Source: Alcaligenaceae bacterium (GTDB lineage Bacteria; Pseudomonadota; Gammaproteobacteria; Burkholderiales; Burkholderiaceae_B). Taken from it: DNA of 64,000 nt. The translations under genes were made by a program, and so were the position numbers. The notes beneath the pieces are model-generated. The model searched no databases. It was not told the DNA's origin and saw only the letters and a list, made by a program, of their open reading frames with translations. Positions 16,497 through 26,237 of the stretch are shown here, in pieces (the first letter of the stretch is position 1; every line of letters starts with the position of its first letter). The stretch covers positions 682,001-746,000 of the forward strand of contig JACCEP010000002.1 of the NCBI GenBank assembly GCA_013416395.1. The letters are read 5' to 3'.

Positions 16497-17012
16497 TTAC
16501 TGCCGCCACACGTATTCTTCGGGCACGTCTGCGTAGGCGACGACCTGCCCCCCATGTTTTGCAGCAAATGAGTCCGCTTCCGCTTTGTCACCAAAGGGTA
16601 CGGCATCCTCTGCACCCATGCCTCCGACATAATCACTATCGATAACGTACCAGGCTTCTTGTGCGGCGATCCAGGCGCCCGTGTCGGGCTGATCCCAGCT
16701 TTTGCTCTTGCCCATGTCATTAACATAGATGCCGGTAATGGCCTTGGGTTCTTCGGGCAAAAGGGTGTATGCGAAAACCTGTTTGATGGCTGTGAACCAG
16801 ACTGGCTGCGATCTGCCTTCAATAAATATCTGGCCCTTGGGGCCTGCGTGCTCCACCAGGTTCATGCTGCAATAATGGCCAACGGCGTCGAGCGAAATTT
16901 CTTGCGGCAGGGGTGCCGGAACCCGCTCTTTCGGCGTGCACGCCGCCATGGTCAGCAGGCTGACCAGCAGCAGGCAAGCCATGGTAGTACGTGATGTGAT
17001 CGGAAACCTCAT
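16497..17012 (-). CDS. nosL: NosL copper chaperone lipoprotein
   Basis: NosL is a periplasmic-side lipoprotein that delivers Cu(I) for nitrous oxide reductase maturation. The 171-residue product has a lipobox TMAAC with Cys25 as the lipidated residue, and the Cu-binding CSM (Cys48, Met50) in GHYCSMNLVEH. The start overlaps the nosY stop by four bases (ATGA), indicating coupled translation. Later text VPFGDKAEADSFAAKHGG is typical of NosL. Confidence 0.92.
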   Translation of the reverse strand: MRFPITSRTTMACLLLVSLLTMAACTPKERVPAPLPQEISLDAVGHYCSMNLVEHAGPKGQIFIEGRSQPVWFTAIKQVFAYTLLPEEPKAITGIYVNDMGKSKSWDQPDTGAWIAAQEAWYVIDSDYVGGMGAEDAVPFGDKAEADSFAAKHGGQVVAYADVPEEYVWRQ

Positions 17013-17839
17013 AATTGACGACGCTTGAAAAACAGGCTGGCAAGAGAAAAGGGTACGGCAACCCACAGTAACTGCACGATAATGAGCGTTCGCATGCTGA
17101 GCCCCGCCTGGTCGCTAAGGCCAGCCATGCCGGAGAACATCGAAATATTTTCGTAGCCTGTCAGATTGAGCAGGCGGTATACGTCTGAAGGGTTGAGCAA
17201 CAACAACATATTTAACTGGCTGGCACCCATAAAGCGGCCCTGGTCAGCGACCAGCGCGCCCAGCAATGCCATGTCATAGATGACGACAAAAAACAGCCAG
17301 ACGCCAAGGGCAATGCCGGCAGCAGTCGTACGCTCGCGCACGCATGCACTGATGACATAACCCATGGCCAGAAAGCTTGCTCCAAGCAGTATGCTGGCGG
17401 CAATGAGCGACACAAACGGGGCCCAGGCTGCCAGGTTCAGCTCTCCGTGCACCAGTTGCAAGGCCAGGCCGGCCGTGCCATAGCCAATAATTGTGGCCAG
17501 TGACAAAATACACAAATGGCCTATGAATTTGCCTATGAGAACATGGCGGCGCGCAACCGGGTAGGTAAGCAGCAGTGACATGGTGCCGCGTTCGATTTCG
17601 CCAACAATGGCGTCATAGGCCAGCAACAACGCCAGCAGCGGAACCAGAAATATAGACAGGCTAGAAAGGCTGACCACGGTAACCGTAAGTGGGTCGACTT
17701 TGACTGCGCCCGTGGGCGTACTGCCCAGAAAACCGAGCGAAAGCGCAAGCATGGCCAGCAATAGTGTCGTGGCGAGAATCCAGCGATTGCGCACCCCATC
17801 GCGAAACTCTTTACCAGCGATGATAAAGATGGCGCTCAT
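17009..17839 (-). CDS. nosY: NosY, permease of the NosDFY transporter
   Basis: NosY is the six-helix membrane subunit of the NosDFY ABC complex needed to assemble the copper centre of NosZ. The 276-residue sequence begins IFIIAGKEFRDGVRNRWI, typical of ABC-2 permeases of this cluster, and contains GEIERGTMSLLLTYPVARRHVLIGK. It overlaps nosF by four bases at its start and nosL by four at its end. Confidence 0.93.
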   Translation of the reverse strand: MSAIFIIAGKEFRDGVRNRWILATTLLLAMLALSLGFLGSTPTGAVKVDPLTVTVVSLSSLSIFLVPLLALLLAYDAIVGEIERGTMSLLLTYPVARRHVLIGKFIGHLCILSLATIIGYGTAGLALQLVHGELNLAAWAPFVSLIAASILLGASFLAMGYVISACVRERTTAAGIALGVWLFFVVIYDMALLGALVADQGRFMGASQLNMLLLLNPSDVYRLLNLTGYENISMFSGMAGLSDQAGLSMRTLIIVQLLWVAVPFSLASLFFKRRQL

Positions 17840-18747
17840 GCGTCCTCCCGTTCCAGAATATGGGCATACATGTCATCCAGGCTGGGGGCCCTGACCTCAA
17901 TGTCCTCAAAAGCCAGACCTTGCGTGGTCAGACTGCCAAGGCTGCACAGCGCGGCGACTTTTTCCTGCTCATCACAGGCAAGTTCATAGCTTGTGCTTCC
18001 GGCGGAAGTCCAGCCGTCAGGCAACAACCCGGCGGACGCGCCCGGTGGCAGCGTGACCCGGATATGTGTCGGCAGGTTGGAGCTGCGGCGCAATGCCGAC
18101 ATGGATCCGTCAGCGACCTTGCTGCCATTTTTCATGACAATGACGCGGTCTGTATTGCCTTCCAATTCGGTCAATACGTGTGTACTCAGCAATACCGTTG
18201 CACCGCTGTCGCGCAGTTCGCGCACGATTTCATAAAACATCAGGCGCGATGCCGGGTCCAGCCCGGTGGTTGGTTCGTCGAACAGCAGTACTTTGGGCTT
18301 GCCCAACATGGCCTGCGCCAGAGCCAGTCGTTGGCGCATGCCTTTGGAATAGCCACCCACCCGCCTTTTGGCGGCTCGTGCAATACCCACGCGCGACAGC
18401 AACCGCTCATTGTCGTCGCAGGGTAGCCCCTTCAATTTTGCGAAAAATGCCAATGTTTCGACACCCGTCAGTGATGGGTACAATGCGACGGTTTCGGGCA
18501 GATAGCCGACTTCACGGCGCACCGTTACAACGCTTGGGCCTGACGCTTCGCAGCCCAGCAGTTTTACGGTGCCTGCAGTTGGGCGGATCAGGCCGAGTAC
18601 CAGTTTTATCAGTGTGCTTTTGCCGGCGCCATTGTGGCCAGCCAGTGCAACGCACTCACCCGGTTCGAGCGCGAGCGTCACGTCGTTGACGGCGCGAACC
18701 GAGCCATAGACTTTGCTGACACCCGACAGCGAGACGTGTGCTGTCAT
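17836..18747 (-). CDS. nosF: NosF, ATPase of the NosDFY transporter
   Basis: This 303-residue ABC ATPase energises NosDFY. Walker A is GHNGAGKST, the signature region reads GGYSKGMRQRLALA, and Walker B is VLLFDEPTTGLDP. An H-loop STHVLTE follows. A C-terminal extension after about residue 215 is normal for NosF. Start and stop overlap neighbours by four bases each, so nosD-F-Y-L form a coupled unit. Confidence 0.95.
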   Translation of the reverse strand: MTAHVSLSGVSKVYGSVRAVNDVTLALEPGECVALAGHNGAGKSTLIKLVLGLIRPTAGTVKLLGCEASGPSVVTVRREVGYLPETVALYPSLTGVETLAFFAKLKGLPCDDNERLLSRVGIARAAKRRVGGYSKGMRQRLALAQAMLGKPKVLLFDEPTTGLDPASRLMFYEIVRELRDSGATVLLSTHVLTELEGNTDRVIVMKNGSKVADGSMSALRRSSNLPTHIRVTLPPGASAGLLPDGWTSAGSTSYELACDEQEKVAALCSLGSLTTQGLAFEDIEVRAPSLDDMYAHILEREDA

Positions 18748-20060
18748 GATGAGTCCTTAATATGTAATCTGAGTGCAGGCGCGTCGGGCGCCTGCATAAG
18801 TGGCGCGCTATCGATAACACCGCCAGGCAGAATGGCCGGAAATTGCGTCTGAGCCCATCGCACCAGCGAGACGGCCGGGCTGTTCAACAGTAGTTGTGCT
18901 GAGGGTGCGCGCCAGACGACTTGATCAATAATATCGTTGGGTCGGTACGCTGTGTCGGCCACCCCGTCGCCGTCCAGATCAAACGCCGAGTTGTCACTCC
19001 AGTAATTGCCACGACCTTCGTCGGACCAGTCCATGTGGCGTGTTCCCACATATTTGACCTGGTTGCGGTTGCCTACGAAGGCGTTGCCGGTAATGGTGTT
19101 GCCGGTTGAGCCGGCCGTAAAATGCACGCCTATGCCGCAGCCTTCAAAATGATTGTTCTGGATGCGGTTATTGTTGGCGTTGTAGATAAACACACATTTC
19201 TGGCTGCCGATCACGGCATTTCCAGTGATGATGGACTGATTGGCGTAATTGAACATGAGCCCCTGCTCGCGGTCATTGATGGACGCGTTGCCTGTGGCCT
19301 CAATGTACTTCGAGTACATGATGGCATAGCCGATGTCATTGCCTTCTGACACATTATTCACAACCTGGCTGTTATCAGCATTCATGTAATGCACGCCATA
19401 GCGCAGGTTTGAAAAATGGTTGTCTTCAAAGCGGTTGTTCTTGCTGGTGTTTACAAATATGCCGTCGCGCCCGTAAGAAATGTGGTTGCCCACAACGTGC
19501 GTGCCCGGCGAATTCCAGAGCGTGACCCCATTGCCGCGCTCGGCCATGCGCAGATCTTTGTTGCCAACAATGCGGTTGTTGCGAACCAGCGCGTCGGTGG
19601 GCCCCCACACATACACGCCAACCGAGTTGTCGAGCACGTCGTTGTTTTCGATTAGTGCCTTGTTGGCGGTTCTGTCCAGAAAAATACCGGCATCCATGTC
19701 TGGAAGACTCAATCCCGACAAGGTGACGGTGACATTGCGTAGGGTGACGCGCTCGCCTTTTATCCAGACAGTACGCCCGTTTCGTGTCCCTGCAATGACG
19801 GCCTGGCGGCTTTCAGGGCCTTCCAGCGTCAGTGGCTTGGACACCACGATGTTACCGGCGTAGTTGCCCGGGGCCAGACGCAAGACATCACCCGGTTCAG
19901 CCGCATCGATAACAACCTGCAGGTCGTCACCGGCGGCCACTGTATAAGTGGCCGCCAGCAAACCGCCGGCCGGTCCTGCGCAGAGCAGGAGGGCGGCCAG
20001 CGTCATGCCGGCTTTCGCCGCCAGATGGCTTGTAGATCTGGTTGGCTGCGGCATGGTCAT
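18744..20060 (-). CDS. nosD: NosD periplasmic copper-processing protein
   Basis: NosD is a periplasmic right-handed beta-helix protein that binds NosF-NosY and hands copper from NosL to NosZ. The 438-residue product has an N-terminal signal region, then CASH/NosD repeats visible as recurring asparagine-ladder text (NNRIVGN, NRFEDNHFSN, NNRIQNNHFEG, GNTITGNAFVGNRNQ). Its start codon directly abuts the nosZ stop. A second in-frame ATG is two codons later. Confidence 0.93.
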   Translation of the reverse strand: MTMPQPTRSTSHLAAKAGMTLAALLLCAGPAGGLLAATYTVAAGDDLQVVIDAAEPGDVLRLAPGNYAGNIVVSKPLTLEGPESRQAVIAGTRNGRTVWIKGERVTLRNVTVTLSGLSLPDMDAGIFLDRTANKALIENNDVLDNSVGVYVWGPTDALVRNNRIVGNKDLRMAERGNGVTLWNSPGTHVVGNHISYGRDGIFVNTSKNNRFEDNHFSNLRYGVHYMNADNSQVVNNVSEGNDIGYAIMYSKYIEATGNASINDREQGLMFNYANQSIITGNAVIGSQKCVFIYNANNNRIQNNHFEGCGIGVHFTAGSTGNTITGNAFVGNRNQVKYVGTRHMDWSDEGRGNYWSDNSAFDLDGDGVADTAYRPNDIIDQVVWRAPSAQLLLNSPAVSLVRWAQTQFPAILPGGVIDSAPLMQAPDAPALRLHIKDSS

Positions 20061-21971
20061 TTAAGCCGATTTCTTGGGCTTGACGATCATTTGGCCGGAC
20101 ATCTCCATGTGCAGCGCGTGGCAGAACCACTGGCAGTAGTACCAGTGCACGCCGGGGCGGCCAGCGGTAAATGTGACCGACGACGTTGCCTGAGGCCCAA
20201 CTTCCATGGCAATGCCATGGCCTCCAAGCGTAAAGCCATGTGTAAGGTCTTCGATGACTTCCATATTGGTTACGATGACCGTCACCTCGTCGCCTTCATT
20301 GACTTCGAACTGCGCCAGGCTAAATTGCGGCGCCACGGCAACCATGTAAACGCGTACTTTATTGCCGTCGCGAATCACGTCGGCCGCGCCTTCCAGGGTG
20401 ACACCGTCTTTCTCGGCCTGTTTGCGGGCGTCTTCCCACATAGGGTCGTCGCGGTTCCAGACACTGAGTGGCTGCACTTTTGATGCGTGGACCAGGCACA
20501 TGTCATGCGGTTCGGCAAAGCTGGGGCCGTCATGAACCAGGATCATCTCATCACCCGAGATGTCGATAAGCTGGTCGTTCTCAGGTTTTAGCGGGCCTAC
20601 GTTCAGGAAACGGTCTTTTGAAAATTTGTTTAGCGAAACCAGCCATTTGCCATCGGCTTCTTTGGTCTCGCCCATGGTGGTGTGGTTGTGTCCGGGCTGA
20701 TAATGCACATCCAGCTTCTGGATAATGGGGTCGACATCTTCGCCTTTGAACTGACGGCGGGCTTTGTCAATGTTCCACTTCACCATCTGGCTGTCGATGA
20801 ACAATGTTGTGTAGGCATTGCCACGCCCATCGAAGGCCGTGTGCAGAGGGCCAAGACCCAGTTGAGGTTCAGCCACCACGCAATCACGCGGCTTGATTTT
20901 GTCGTCAAACAAATCGTCCAGCGTGCGCACGTCCAGCACGGTAACGGTGGGGGAAAGCTTGCCGTTGAGTACGAGGTGAATGCCGTCAGGTGCGGCGTTG
21001 CAGCCATGCGGCGAGTTGGGTACCGGGATGTAGCGGGTGTACTTGGAGCCGTGGCGGCCATCGACGACCTTGACGCCGTTTATCTCTTTGTAGTCGCCTT
21101 TCTCGATAGCTTCTTCAATGCGTTTAATGTTGAACACCACGCACCAGTCTTGCTCGTTGGCCGACATCTCTGCCAGCGTCAGGCCTTTTTCCGAGTTGTA
21201 GCAAGTGGCGAACGAATACTTGCCCTGATAATCGGCATCACCATTGTCCAGGTTGCCATCAACCATGACCTGCCAGGCAATTTTCATGGTGTCGCCGTCA
21301 ATGGCGGTATAGATGGCAAAGAAGTTTTCTTTCGGGTTGTCAAGAACCGTGCCGTCATTGTTCATGGGGGCGATGTGTTCGCCGTTGGCAAACACGTAGC
21401 CGGTGCGCGGATAGCGCTGCGGGCGCAGGCCGTGCACGCCGTGAACGTTAGGCAATTCAATAATCTTGTCGGTTTTCATCACATCGCAGCGGATACGCGC
21501 GACACGATTATTTGCCTTGTCGTTGATAAAGATATAGCGGCCGTCGTAGGTCTGATCGGTAAACGACATGTGCGGGTGGTGCGCATCGCCGTTCATGAAC
21601 AGACCGCCCTGGTCTTTCAGATACTCACGTGTCTCAGGTATTAGCCCTTCGGTCAGAATCTTCTTGCTCTCGTTGGTCTGACCCCAGCCGGTTGCACTGC
21701 AGCGATTGAAAATGGGTATGCGTACCAATTCGCGCATGGAGGGCAGGCCCAATACGCGCAGCTCACCCGATTGTCCGCTGGAGTTGAACGCATAGTATTC
21801 GTCCAGTTCACCGGGGCCGACGTGGCCAGACTGGCCTTTTGTTTTTGAATCTTTGGCGAAGGCGGTCGACATTTGCGCTCCGCCTGCAAACCCCGCAGCC
21901 CCTGTGAGGGCTGCAGTGCCAAGAAAGCCGCGCCGGGATATCCCGGATTTGGCGTTTTTCTGGTCAGACAT
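20061..21971 (-). CDS. nosZ: Nitrous oxide reductase NosZ (clade I)
   Basis: NosZ reduces N2O to N2 in the periplasm with CuA and CuZ centres. The 636-residue protein starts with a Tat signal ([13 protein letters not shown]), the mark of clade I enzymes, followed by a beta-propeller. The CuA ligands are at the C-terminus in [12 protein letters not shown]: Cys613, Trp615 (carbonyl), Cys617, His621 and Met624. CuZ histidines occur in HHPHMSF, HGVHG and PGHNHTT segments. An AAGGAG site precedes the ATG. It lies 118 bases after nosR. Confidence 0.97.
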   Translation of the reverse strand: MSDQKNAKSGISRRGFLGTAALTGAAGFAGGAQMSTAFAKDSKTKGQSGHVGPGELDEYYAFNSSGQSGELRVLGLPSMRELVRIPIFNRCSATGWGQTNESKKILTEGLIPETREYLKDQGGLFMNGDAHHPHMSFTDQTYDGRYIFINDKANNRVARIRCDVMKTDKIIELPNVHGVHGLRPQRYPRTGYVFANGEHIAPMNNDGTVLDNPKENFFAIYTAIDGDTMKIAWQVMVDGNLDNGDADYQGKYSFATCYNSEKGLTLAEMSANEQDWCVVFNIKRIEEAIEKGDYKEINGVKVVDGRHGSKYTRYIPVPNSPHGCNAAPDGIHLVLNGKLSPTVTVLDVRTLDDLFDDKIKPRDCVVAEPQLGLGPLHTAFDGRGNAYTTLFIDSQMVKWNIDKARRQFKGEDVDPIIQKLDVHYQPGHNHTTMGETKEADGKWLVSLNKFSKDRFLNVGPLKPENDQLIDISGDEMILVHDGPSFAEPHDMCLVHASKVQPLSVWNRDDPMWEDARKQAEKDGVTLEGAADVIRDGNKVRVYMVAVAPQFSLAQFEVNEGDEVTVIVTNMEVIEDLTHGFTLGGHGIAMEVGPQATSSVTFTAGRPGVHWYYCQWFCHALHMEMSGQMIVKPKKSA

Positions 21972-22089
21972 GATTAACTCCTTGAGTCATGGGGCGTCTG
22001 GCATACGGAATTTGCTTGTATGTCAGCGCGATTGAAATGCCGACCGCCTGTGAGACGGTAGTGGCAAATGGTTATTGTTAGGTTGGTCA

Positions 22090-24456
22090 TCAGGCTGTCG
22101 GCGCATCGTCGGCGATAGCACGGGGGCGTACGCCGGGCTGGCGCCTGGGCTCTGCCTCACCGTCATTGCCGGGGGTGTAGCGCGCCACGGTTTCTTCCAG
22201 CTTCGCACTTCCCGGCGCAGGACGATTGCGCTGTCGTCGTGCATTTTTCTGGATCAAGTGCGGGCATTTGGTGTTGTGGTGGTACAGCATCTGGCAGTGC
22301 AGGCACTGAATGCATTCGTTCGGGTTAATGTCGCCTTCAGGGTTAATGGCCTGAACCGGGCATTCGTTGCTGCAACGCTGACATGGGTTGCCGCAATCGT
22401 TGTAGCGCTTGAGCCAGTTGAAAATGCGCAGACGTGCAGGGATGGCCAAGGCTGCGCCCAGTGGGCACAGGTAGCGGCAAAAAAAGCGCTCTATAAACAG
22501 GCCTGCAACAAGCAGCAGCACGGCAAACAGCACAAATGGCCAGTAGCGCATGAACTTCAGAATAATGGCCGTCTTGAAGGGTTCCACCTCGGACAGGCGC
22601 TCGGCCAGAGCCAGGTCGTAGAACGCCACGCCAAACAACATAATAAAAACGATGTACTTTAGGGCAGACAGGCGTGTGTTTACGCCATGTGGCACTGTGA
22701 TCTGCTTGATGCCCAGCTTTTTGGCGATGCGGTTTGTCAGCTCCTGCAGCGAGCCAAATGGGCAAAGCCAACCGCAAAACGCACCACGGTTCCAGAAAAT
22801 CAGGGAAATGGCGGTGGCGCACCAGAGAATGAACACCACCGGGTCCATCAGAAAATATTCCCAACGAAAATCTGTCTGTACGGCGTTGAAAAATGTCAGT
22901 ACGTTGACCACCGAAAGTTGTGCCTGGCTGTACCAGCCCAGCCAAACCAGTGAAAATGTCAGAAATACCAGTCTGAACCGATCATAGAAAACTGGGCGAC
23001 GCGCAAGCTGGTCCTGGAAAAAGAAAACACACATCAGTATCAGCAATGCGATAGACACGACGACAATCTGACCCGTTTTGGCTTTCCAGATCTGCTTCCA
23101 CAGCGTTGAACTGGCCTCAGGGTCATAACCGGCGTCGTCTGCTGCGCCCGTCGCGGCAGCTGCTGCGCTCTGGGGGCCTGGCTGGGTTGCGCGGGCCGCC
23201 GTTGCGGCCGCAAGCTGGGCAGCGGCTGCCGCCGCTTCCGGGTCAGGCATGGAGTACGCAGCGGGCAAGGCATAGTCAAGGTCGAAGGTGACAAAGGCCT
23301 TCTCTTTGACACTGATAACCCGTTGAACCATGAGTTGCAGGCGCCAGGGTTCGGCGGCGCTGAAAACGGCATCATCAGGGGTTACGTACAGCGCGATCTC
23401 GGTAAGTCGAGGTGCGCCGGAGGCAGCCAGCGTGGCCAGCCGCTGATGATTTCTATCGGTAAAGCGGAAGCTGTGTTCGTGCTGGATGACTTCGATGCGA
23501 TCGAAGATACCGCCTCGCACGTATCCAGAACCTTTGAATGAGTAGGGCCCGTTGCCCGCCACCAGAATGGCCTGCTGACCGGGCTTCAGACGATCGCGCA
23601 GGCGTTCCCAGGCGACATTGCCCAGCAAGCTGCGTCCGATGGACGGGGAACTGACCAAAGCGGTGTATAGATCAATGAACTGGTCGTCCGGTTCGCCCGG
23701 CTCGGGGTGATCAATGGCATTCTGGCGGCCGGTGTCTGCAAACTGTTTGTTGACGTCGGCAACAGTCAGGTGCAGATTGGCGACCGCGCCTTCAGCAAGC
23801 AGCGTGCTCCAGTCTTTGATGTCCGTCACGGATGGGTCAACAATACGGGGGATAGGTGCTGGCCCGGCTGTTGCAGCGCCTGAGGCGGTATCGTCGGTCA
23901 CTTTTGCGTAGGCGCGGGCGACCGCGATCGATGAGCGGGTAATGCTGTCGCCGATCACCATTAGCGTTACCGTCGCGCCGCTCACAATGTCCACGGGTGT
24001 GGGTGCGCCGGGGCGGGGGGGCGACTCGAGAAAATTCAAGCCCACGTAGCCCTGAATAAAGTGCTCCACCTTGGATTCGGGTATGCCGATGAGGACGATG
24101 GGTTCGTGGTGTTCTACCAGCCGCGCGCCGACAATCTTGCCATTGTTGTCGATGGCCACCAGCGTATCAATGGGCTTGCTTGAGTAGCCTCGCGTGTTGA
24201 CGATGTCGGTCGTCAGGTACACATAGCCAAGCTGCTTGTCACCGGCGTAGGCACGAGCGACAGGCGGCTTGCCCTCGACCGGGCCCAGGCGGTCGGCACC
24301 AGGAAAAATGTCTGGCGTCGTCATTTGCTTCAGAAACACCGGCAGCTTCTGTGCCTGAGCAGAGTGCGCCGGAAGCAGAATACAGAACAGGCTCAGTAAC
24401 AATAAAAAAACTACATGCGCCGCATGCCTGGTTACTGCGAAAGGGAAGCTGGGCAT
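22090..24456 (-). CDS. nosR: NosR, membrane flavo-iron-sulfur protein for N2O reduction
   Basis: NosR supports NosZ expression and electron supply. The 788-residue protein has a signal segment, a periplasmic FMN-binding domain with the flavinylation motif SGATVT (residues 159-164, Thr162 the expected acceptor), several membrane helices after about residue 450, and cytoplasmic CxxxCP motifs (CGWLCP, CRYLCP). Two C-terminal 4Fe-4S motifs follow (CGNPCQRCSNECP and CIQCLHCQ...CP). An Ala-rich linker (about 405-435) separates the periplasmic and membrane parts. nosX encodes the matching flavin transferase. Two FNR-like sites lie upstream. Confidence 0.95.
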   Translation of the reverse strand: MPSFPFAVTRHAAHVVFLLLLSLFCILLPAHSAQAQKLPVFLKQMTTPDIFPGADRLGPVEGKPPVARAYAGDKQLGYVYLTTDIVNTRGYSSKPIDTLVAIDNNGKIVGARLVEHHEPIVLIGIPESKVEHFIQGYVGLNFLESPPRPGAPTPVDIVSGATVTLMVIGDSITRSSIAVARAYAKVTDDTASGAATAGPAPIPRIVDPSVTDIKDWSTLLAEGAVANLHLTVADVNKQFADTGRQNAIDHPEPGEPDDQFIDLYTALVSSPSIGRSLLGNVAWERLRDRLKPGQQAILVAGNGPYSFKGSGYVRGGIFDRIEVIQHEHSFRFTDRNHQRLATLAASGAPRLTEIALYVTPDDAVFSAAEPWRLQLMVQRVISVKEKAFVTFDLDYALPAAYSMPDPEAAAAAAQLAAATAARATQPGPQSAAAAATGAADDAGYDPEASSTLWKQIWKAKTGQIVVVSIALLILMCVFFFQDQLARRPVFYDRFRLVFLTFSLVWLGWYSQAQLSVVNVLTFFNAVQTDFRWEYFLMDPVVFILWCATAISLIFWNRGAFCGWLCPFGSLQELTNRIAKKLGIKQITVPHGVNTRLSALKYIVFIMLFGVAFYDLALAERLSEVEPFKTAIILKFMRYWPFVLFAVLLLVAGLFIERFFCRYLCPLGAALAIPARLRIFNWLKRYNDCGNPCQRCSNECPVQAINPEGDINPNECIQCLHCQMLYHHNTKCPHLIQKNARRQRNRPAPGSAKLEETVARYTPGNDGEAEPRRQPGVRPRAIADDAPTA

Positions 24457-24519
24457 TCAATAACTCTATTGGTGTCTTGTGAGTCGTTGAATGCTAGTTG
24501 GTGTCAACTTGGATGGGGA

Positions 24520-24533
24520 TTGATCTAGCGCAA
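24520..24533 (+). promoter_or_regulatory. FNR/Dnr-type site 1 in the nosR-P450 intergenic region
   Basis: TTGATCTAGCGCAA matches TTGAT-N4-ATCAA at 8 of 10 positions. Its centre is about 70 bases ahead of the nosR start, which would suit a class II position for a nosR promoter. Confidence 0.6.
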
Positions 24534-24570
24534 GCCGCAGCGGTGAGAGTAAGCGTGGTTTCAGGCTTGT

Positions 24571-24584
24571 TTGCGATATATCAA
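24571..24584 (-). promoter_or_regulatory. FNR/Dnr-type site 2 in the nosR-P450 intergenic region
   Basis: On the minus strand this reads TTGATATATCGCAA: the same TTGAT and CGCAA arms as site 1, but in opposite orientation, with centres 51 bases apart. It could serve nosR or the divergent P450 gene. Confidence 0.55.
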
Positions 24585-24748
24585 GCTTTGGTCACGCGGC
24601 GGGTCCGAATTGATGCCCATCAAGTACCTAGGGTCAACCCTGAGATATAACTCAGAGATGTCTCAGCGGCAGGCTGGGCCCTACCTGGCCCCTTCACTCT
24701 CTGGCATGCCTTCACCCATTAATACAACCCCCATATCAGGAAACGCTC

Positions 24749-25900
24749 ATGCTGTGCGACCAACCCGATGACGACTGGAATCCACGCGCCGAAGCGGTGC
24801 AACAAGACCAGATCTCTGCCTATGATGAAATGCGTGGGCGGTGCCCGGTTGCGCACAGCGCCTACATGGGCTGGTCAGTATTCAGGCATGACGATGTCAA
24901 GCAGGTGCTAAATGATCACGACACATTCAGCAGTCGGGTTTCACGCCATGTATCCGTGCCCAACGGCATGGATCCGCCCGAGCACGACGTGTTTCGTCGG
25001 GTCATCGAGCCCTGTTTCAGTGAGGCCCAGCTTCAGCGGTTTGCGCCTTCCTGCCGTCGCGTGGCAGCGGATCTGGTTGACACGCTGCCGCGGTCTCAGC
25101 AGGTCGAGTTCATGGGTACGTTTGCCCGTCAATTTGCGGTCAATGTGCAGTGTGACTATCTTGGGTGGCCCGAATCCCTGCACGCTCCCTTGTTAAACTG
25201 GCTGCAGCGCAACCAGGCCGCCACCCTGGCCGGTGATCGCAAACTACTGTCAGCGCTGGCAGATGAATTTGACGGGTACATCCGAACACTGCTTGACGAG
25301 CGTCGCGAGGCTGGCGATACAGAGACTGGCGATATCACTTCTTATCTTGCTCACGCGCAGGTTCAAGACAGAAAATTAACCAATGAAGAAATCGTCAGCA
25401 TTCTGCGCAATTGGACGGCGGGCGAGCTGGGTACGATTGCGGCCTGTGCCGGTATAATCGCTCATTATCTTGCGAGCCATCCTGAACTTCCCGATTTGCT
25501 GCGCTGCCAACCCCAGCATATCCCCGCCGCCATCGACGAGATCTTGCGTATGCATGCGCCGCTTGTTGCTAACCGCCGCATCGCGACACGTGCGGTCGAA
25601 CTGGGTGGTCGCCATATCCAGGCTGGCGACCGCATCACCCTCTTGTGGGCCTCGGCCAACCGCGATGAACAGGTGTTTGGTGATCCAGATGAGTTCCGTC
25701 TTGATCGTGATCCAGCGCATAACCTGTTGTATGGGGCTGGTATTCATGTCTGCCCGGGAGCGGGCCTGGCTCGCATGGAGCTGGGCATTCTGCTCGAAGA
25801 GCTGCTCGCCGGCACAAAACAATTGGCGTTGGCGGGTGAGCCGGTACGCGCGGTGTTTCCGGCCAGTGGGTTCTCGTCACTGCCCATGCGCATCAACTAA
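24749..25900 (+). CDS. Cytochrome P450
   Basis: A 383-residue soluble bacterial P450. The heme-binding loop YGAGIHVCPGAGLAR carries Cys335, the K-helix ExxR is EILR, and the I-helix segment TAGELGTIA has Glu and Thr at the oxygen-activation positions. The start is supported by AGGAAA eight bases upstream. No ferredoxin or ferredoxin reductase gene is adjacent, so its redox partners and substrate are unknown. It diverges from nosR over about 290 bases that hold two FNR-like sites, so shared low-oxygen control is possible though odd for an oxygen-using enzyme. Confidence 0.88.
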   Translation: MLCDQPDDDWNPRAEAVQQDQISAYDEMRGRCPVAHSAYMGWSVFRHDDVKQVLNDHDTFSSRVSRHVSVPNGMDPPEHDVFRRVIEPCFSEAQLQRFAPSCRRVAADLVDTLPRSQQVEFMGTFARQFAVNVQCDYLGWPESLHAPLLNWLQRNQAATLAGDRKLLSALADEFDGYIRTLLDERREAGDTETGDITSYLAHAQVQDRKLTNEEIVSILRNWTAGELGTIAACAGIIAHYLASHPELPDLLRCQPQHIPAAIDEILRMHAPLVANRRIATRAVELGGRHIQAGDRITLLWASANRDEQVFGDPDEFRLDRDPAHNLLYGAGIHVCPGAGLARMELGILLEELLAGTKQLALAGEPVRAVFPASGFSSLPMRIN

Positions 25901-26016
25901 AGGCACGGCCGCTGCCTGTGCTGCGGTTTCTGCTTGTATAAAAGCAGGTGTAAAGGCCGTTTACTGTTGCTTTTTGCCCGTAAGGTCTAGACATAACAGG
26001 AAAATTTCCGAATCTC
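25901..26016. other. Intergenic stretch after P450
   Basis: No gene is seen. A weak hairpin (CTGCTT/AAGCAG, 25930-25947) without a T-run follows the P450 gene. The rest of the gap up to rimP is covered by the promoter and leader listed next. Confidence 0.4.
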
Positions 26017-26025
26017 TGTTAGAAT
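26017..26025 (+). promoter_or_regulatory. Extended -10 promoter of the rimP-nusA-infB operon leader
   Basis: TGTTAGAAT fits the extended -10 form TGnTATAAT. No good -35 lies at the right distance. It is the best promoter candidate ahead of rimP and would give a leader of about 210 bases. Confidence 0.45.
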
Positions 26026-26031
26026 ATAGGG

Positions 26032-26237
26032 CTTTACAGCTATATTGTTTTTGTTTGGGTGCAACCTAGGCTAACAATCGTAGCGGCACATTTTCGAATG
26101 CGTCAGGGTAATTTTCGTACTGATTGGGTTAAGGCGCAGCAGCTGGCTATTCCAAGCCGCCAGGCGGCTTGCACACGCCCGATCAGTGCTCCGTGATGCG
26201 ATAATAGTGGGCTGGGGCATACAGCCCACTTTTTTTT
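26032..26237 (+). ncRNA. Putative rimP leader RNA ending in an attenuator
   Basis: The region holds a hairpin AAGCCGC/GCGGCTT (about 26154-26170) and ends in a strong terminator hairpin whose T-run stops eight bases before the rimP start. A terminator placed there would block the whole operon unless antitermination occurs, so it is read as an attenuator or a short stand-alone RNA. Comparable rimP leaders are described in gammaproteobacteria; homology here is not shown. Confidence 0.45.
26206..26237 (+). terminator. Strong terminator just ahead of rimP
   Basis: A perfect nine-base stem (AGTGGGCTG, 26206-26214, with 26222-26230) and seven-base loop are followed by seven more T residues. It meets all features of a rho-independent terminator yet lies inside the operon leader. 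Confidence 0.85.

Noticed and set aside
20682-21644. 320-residue open frame on the plus strand
   Set aside because: It lies fully antisense to nosZ, has no ribosome site or known motifs, and is best explained by the codon bias of nosZ.
26032-26237. 6S RNA
   Set aside because: The two ends of the region do not pair into the long closing stem of 6S RNA.
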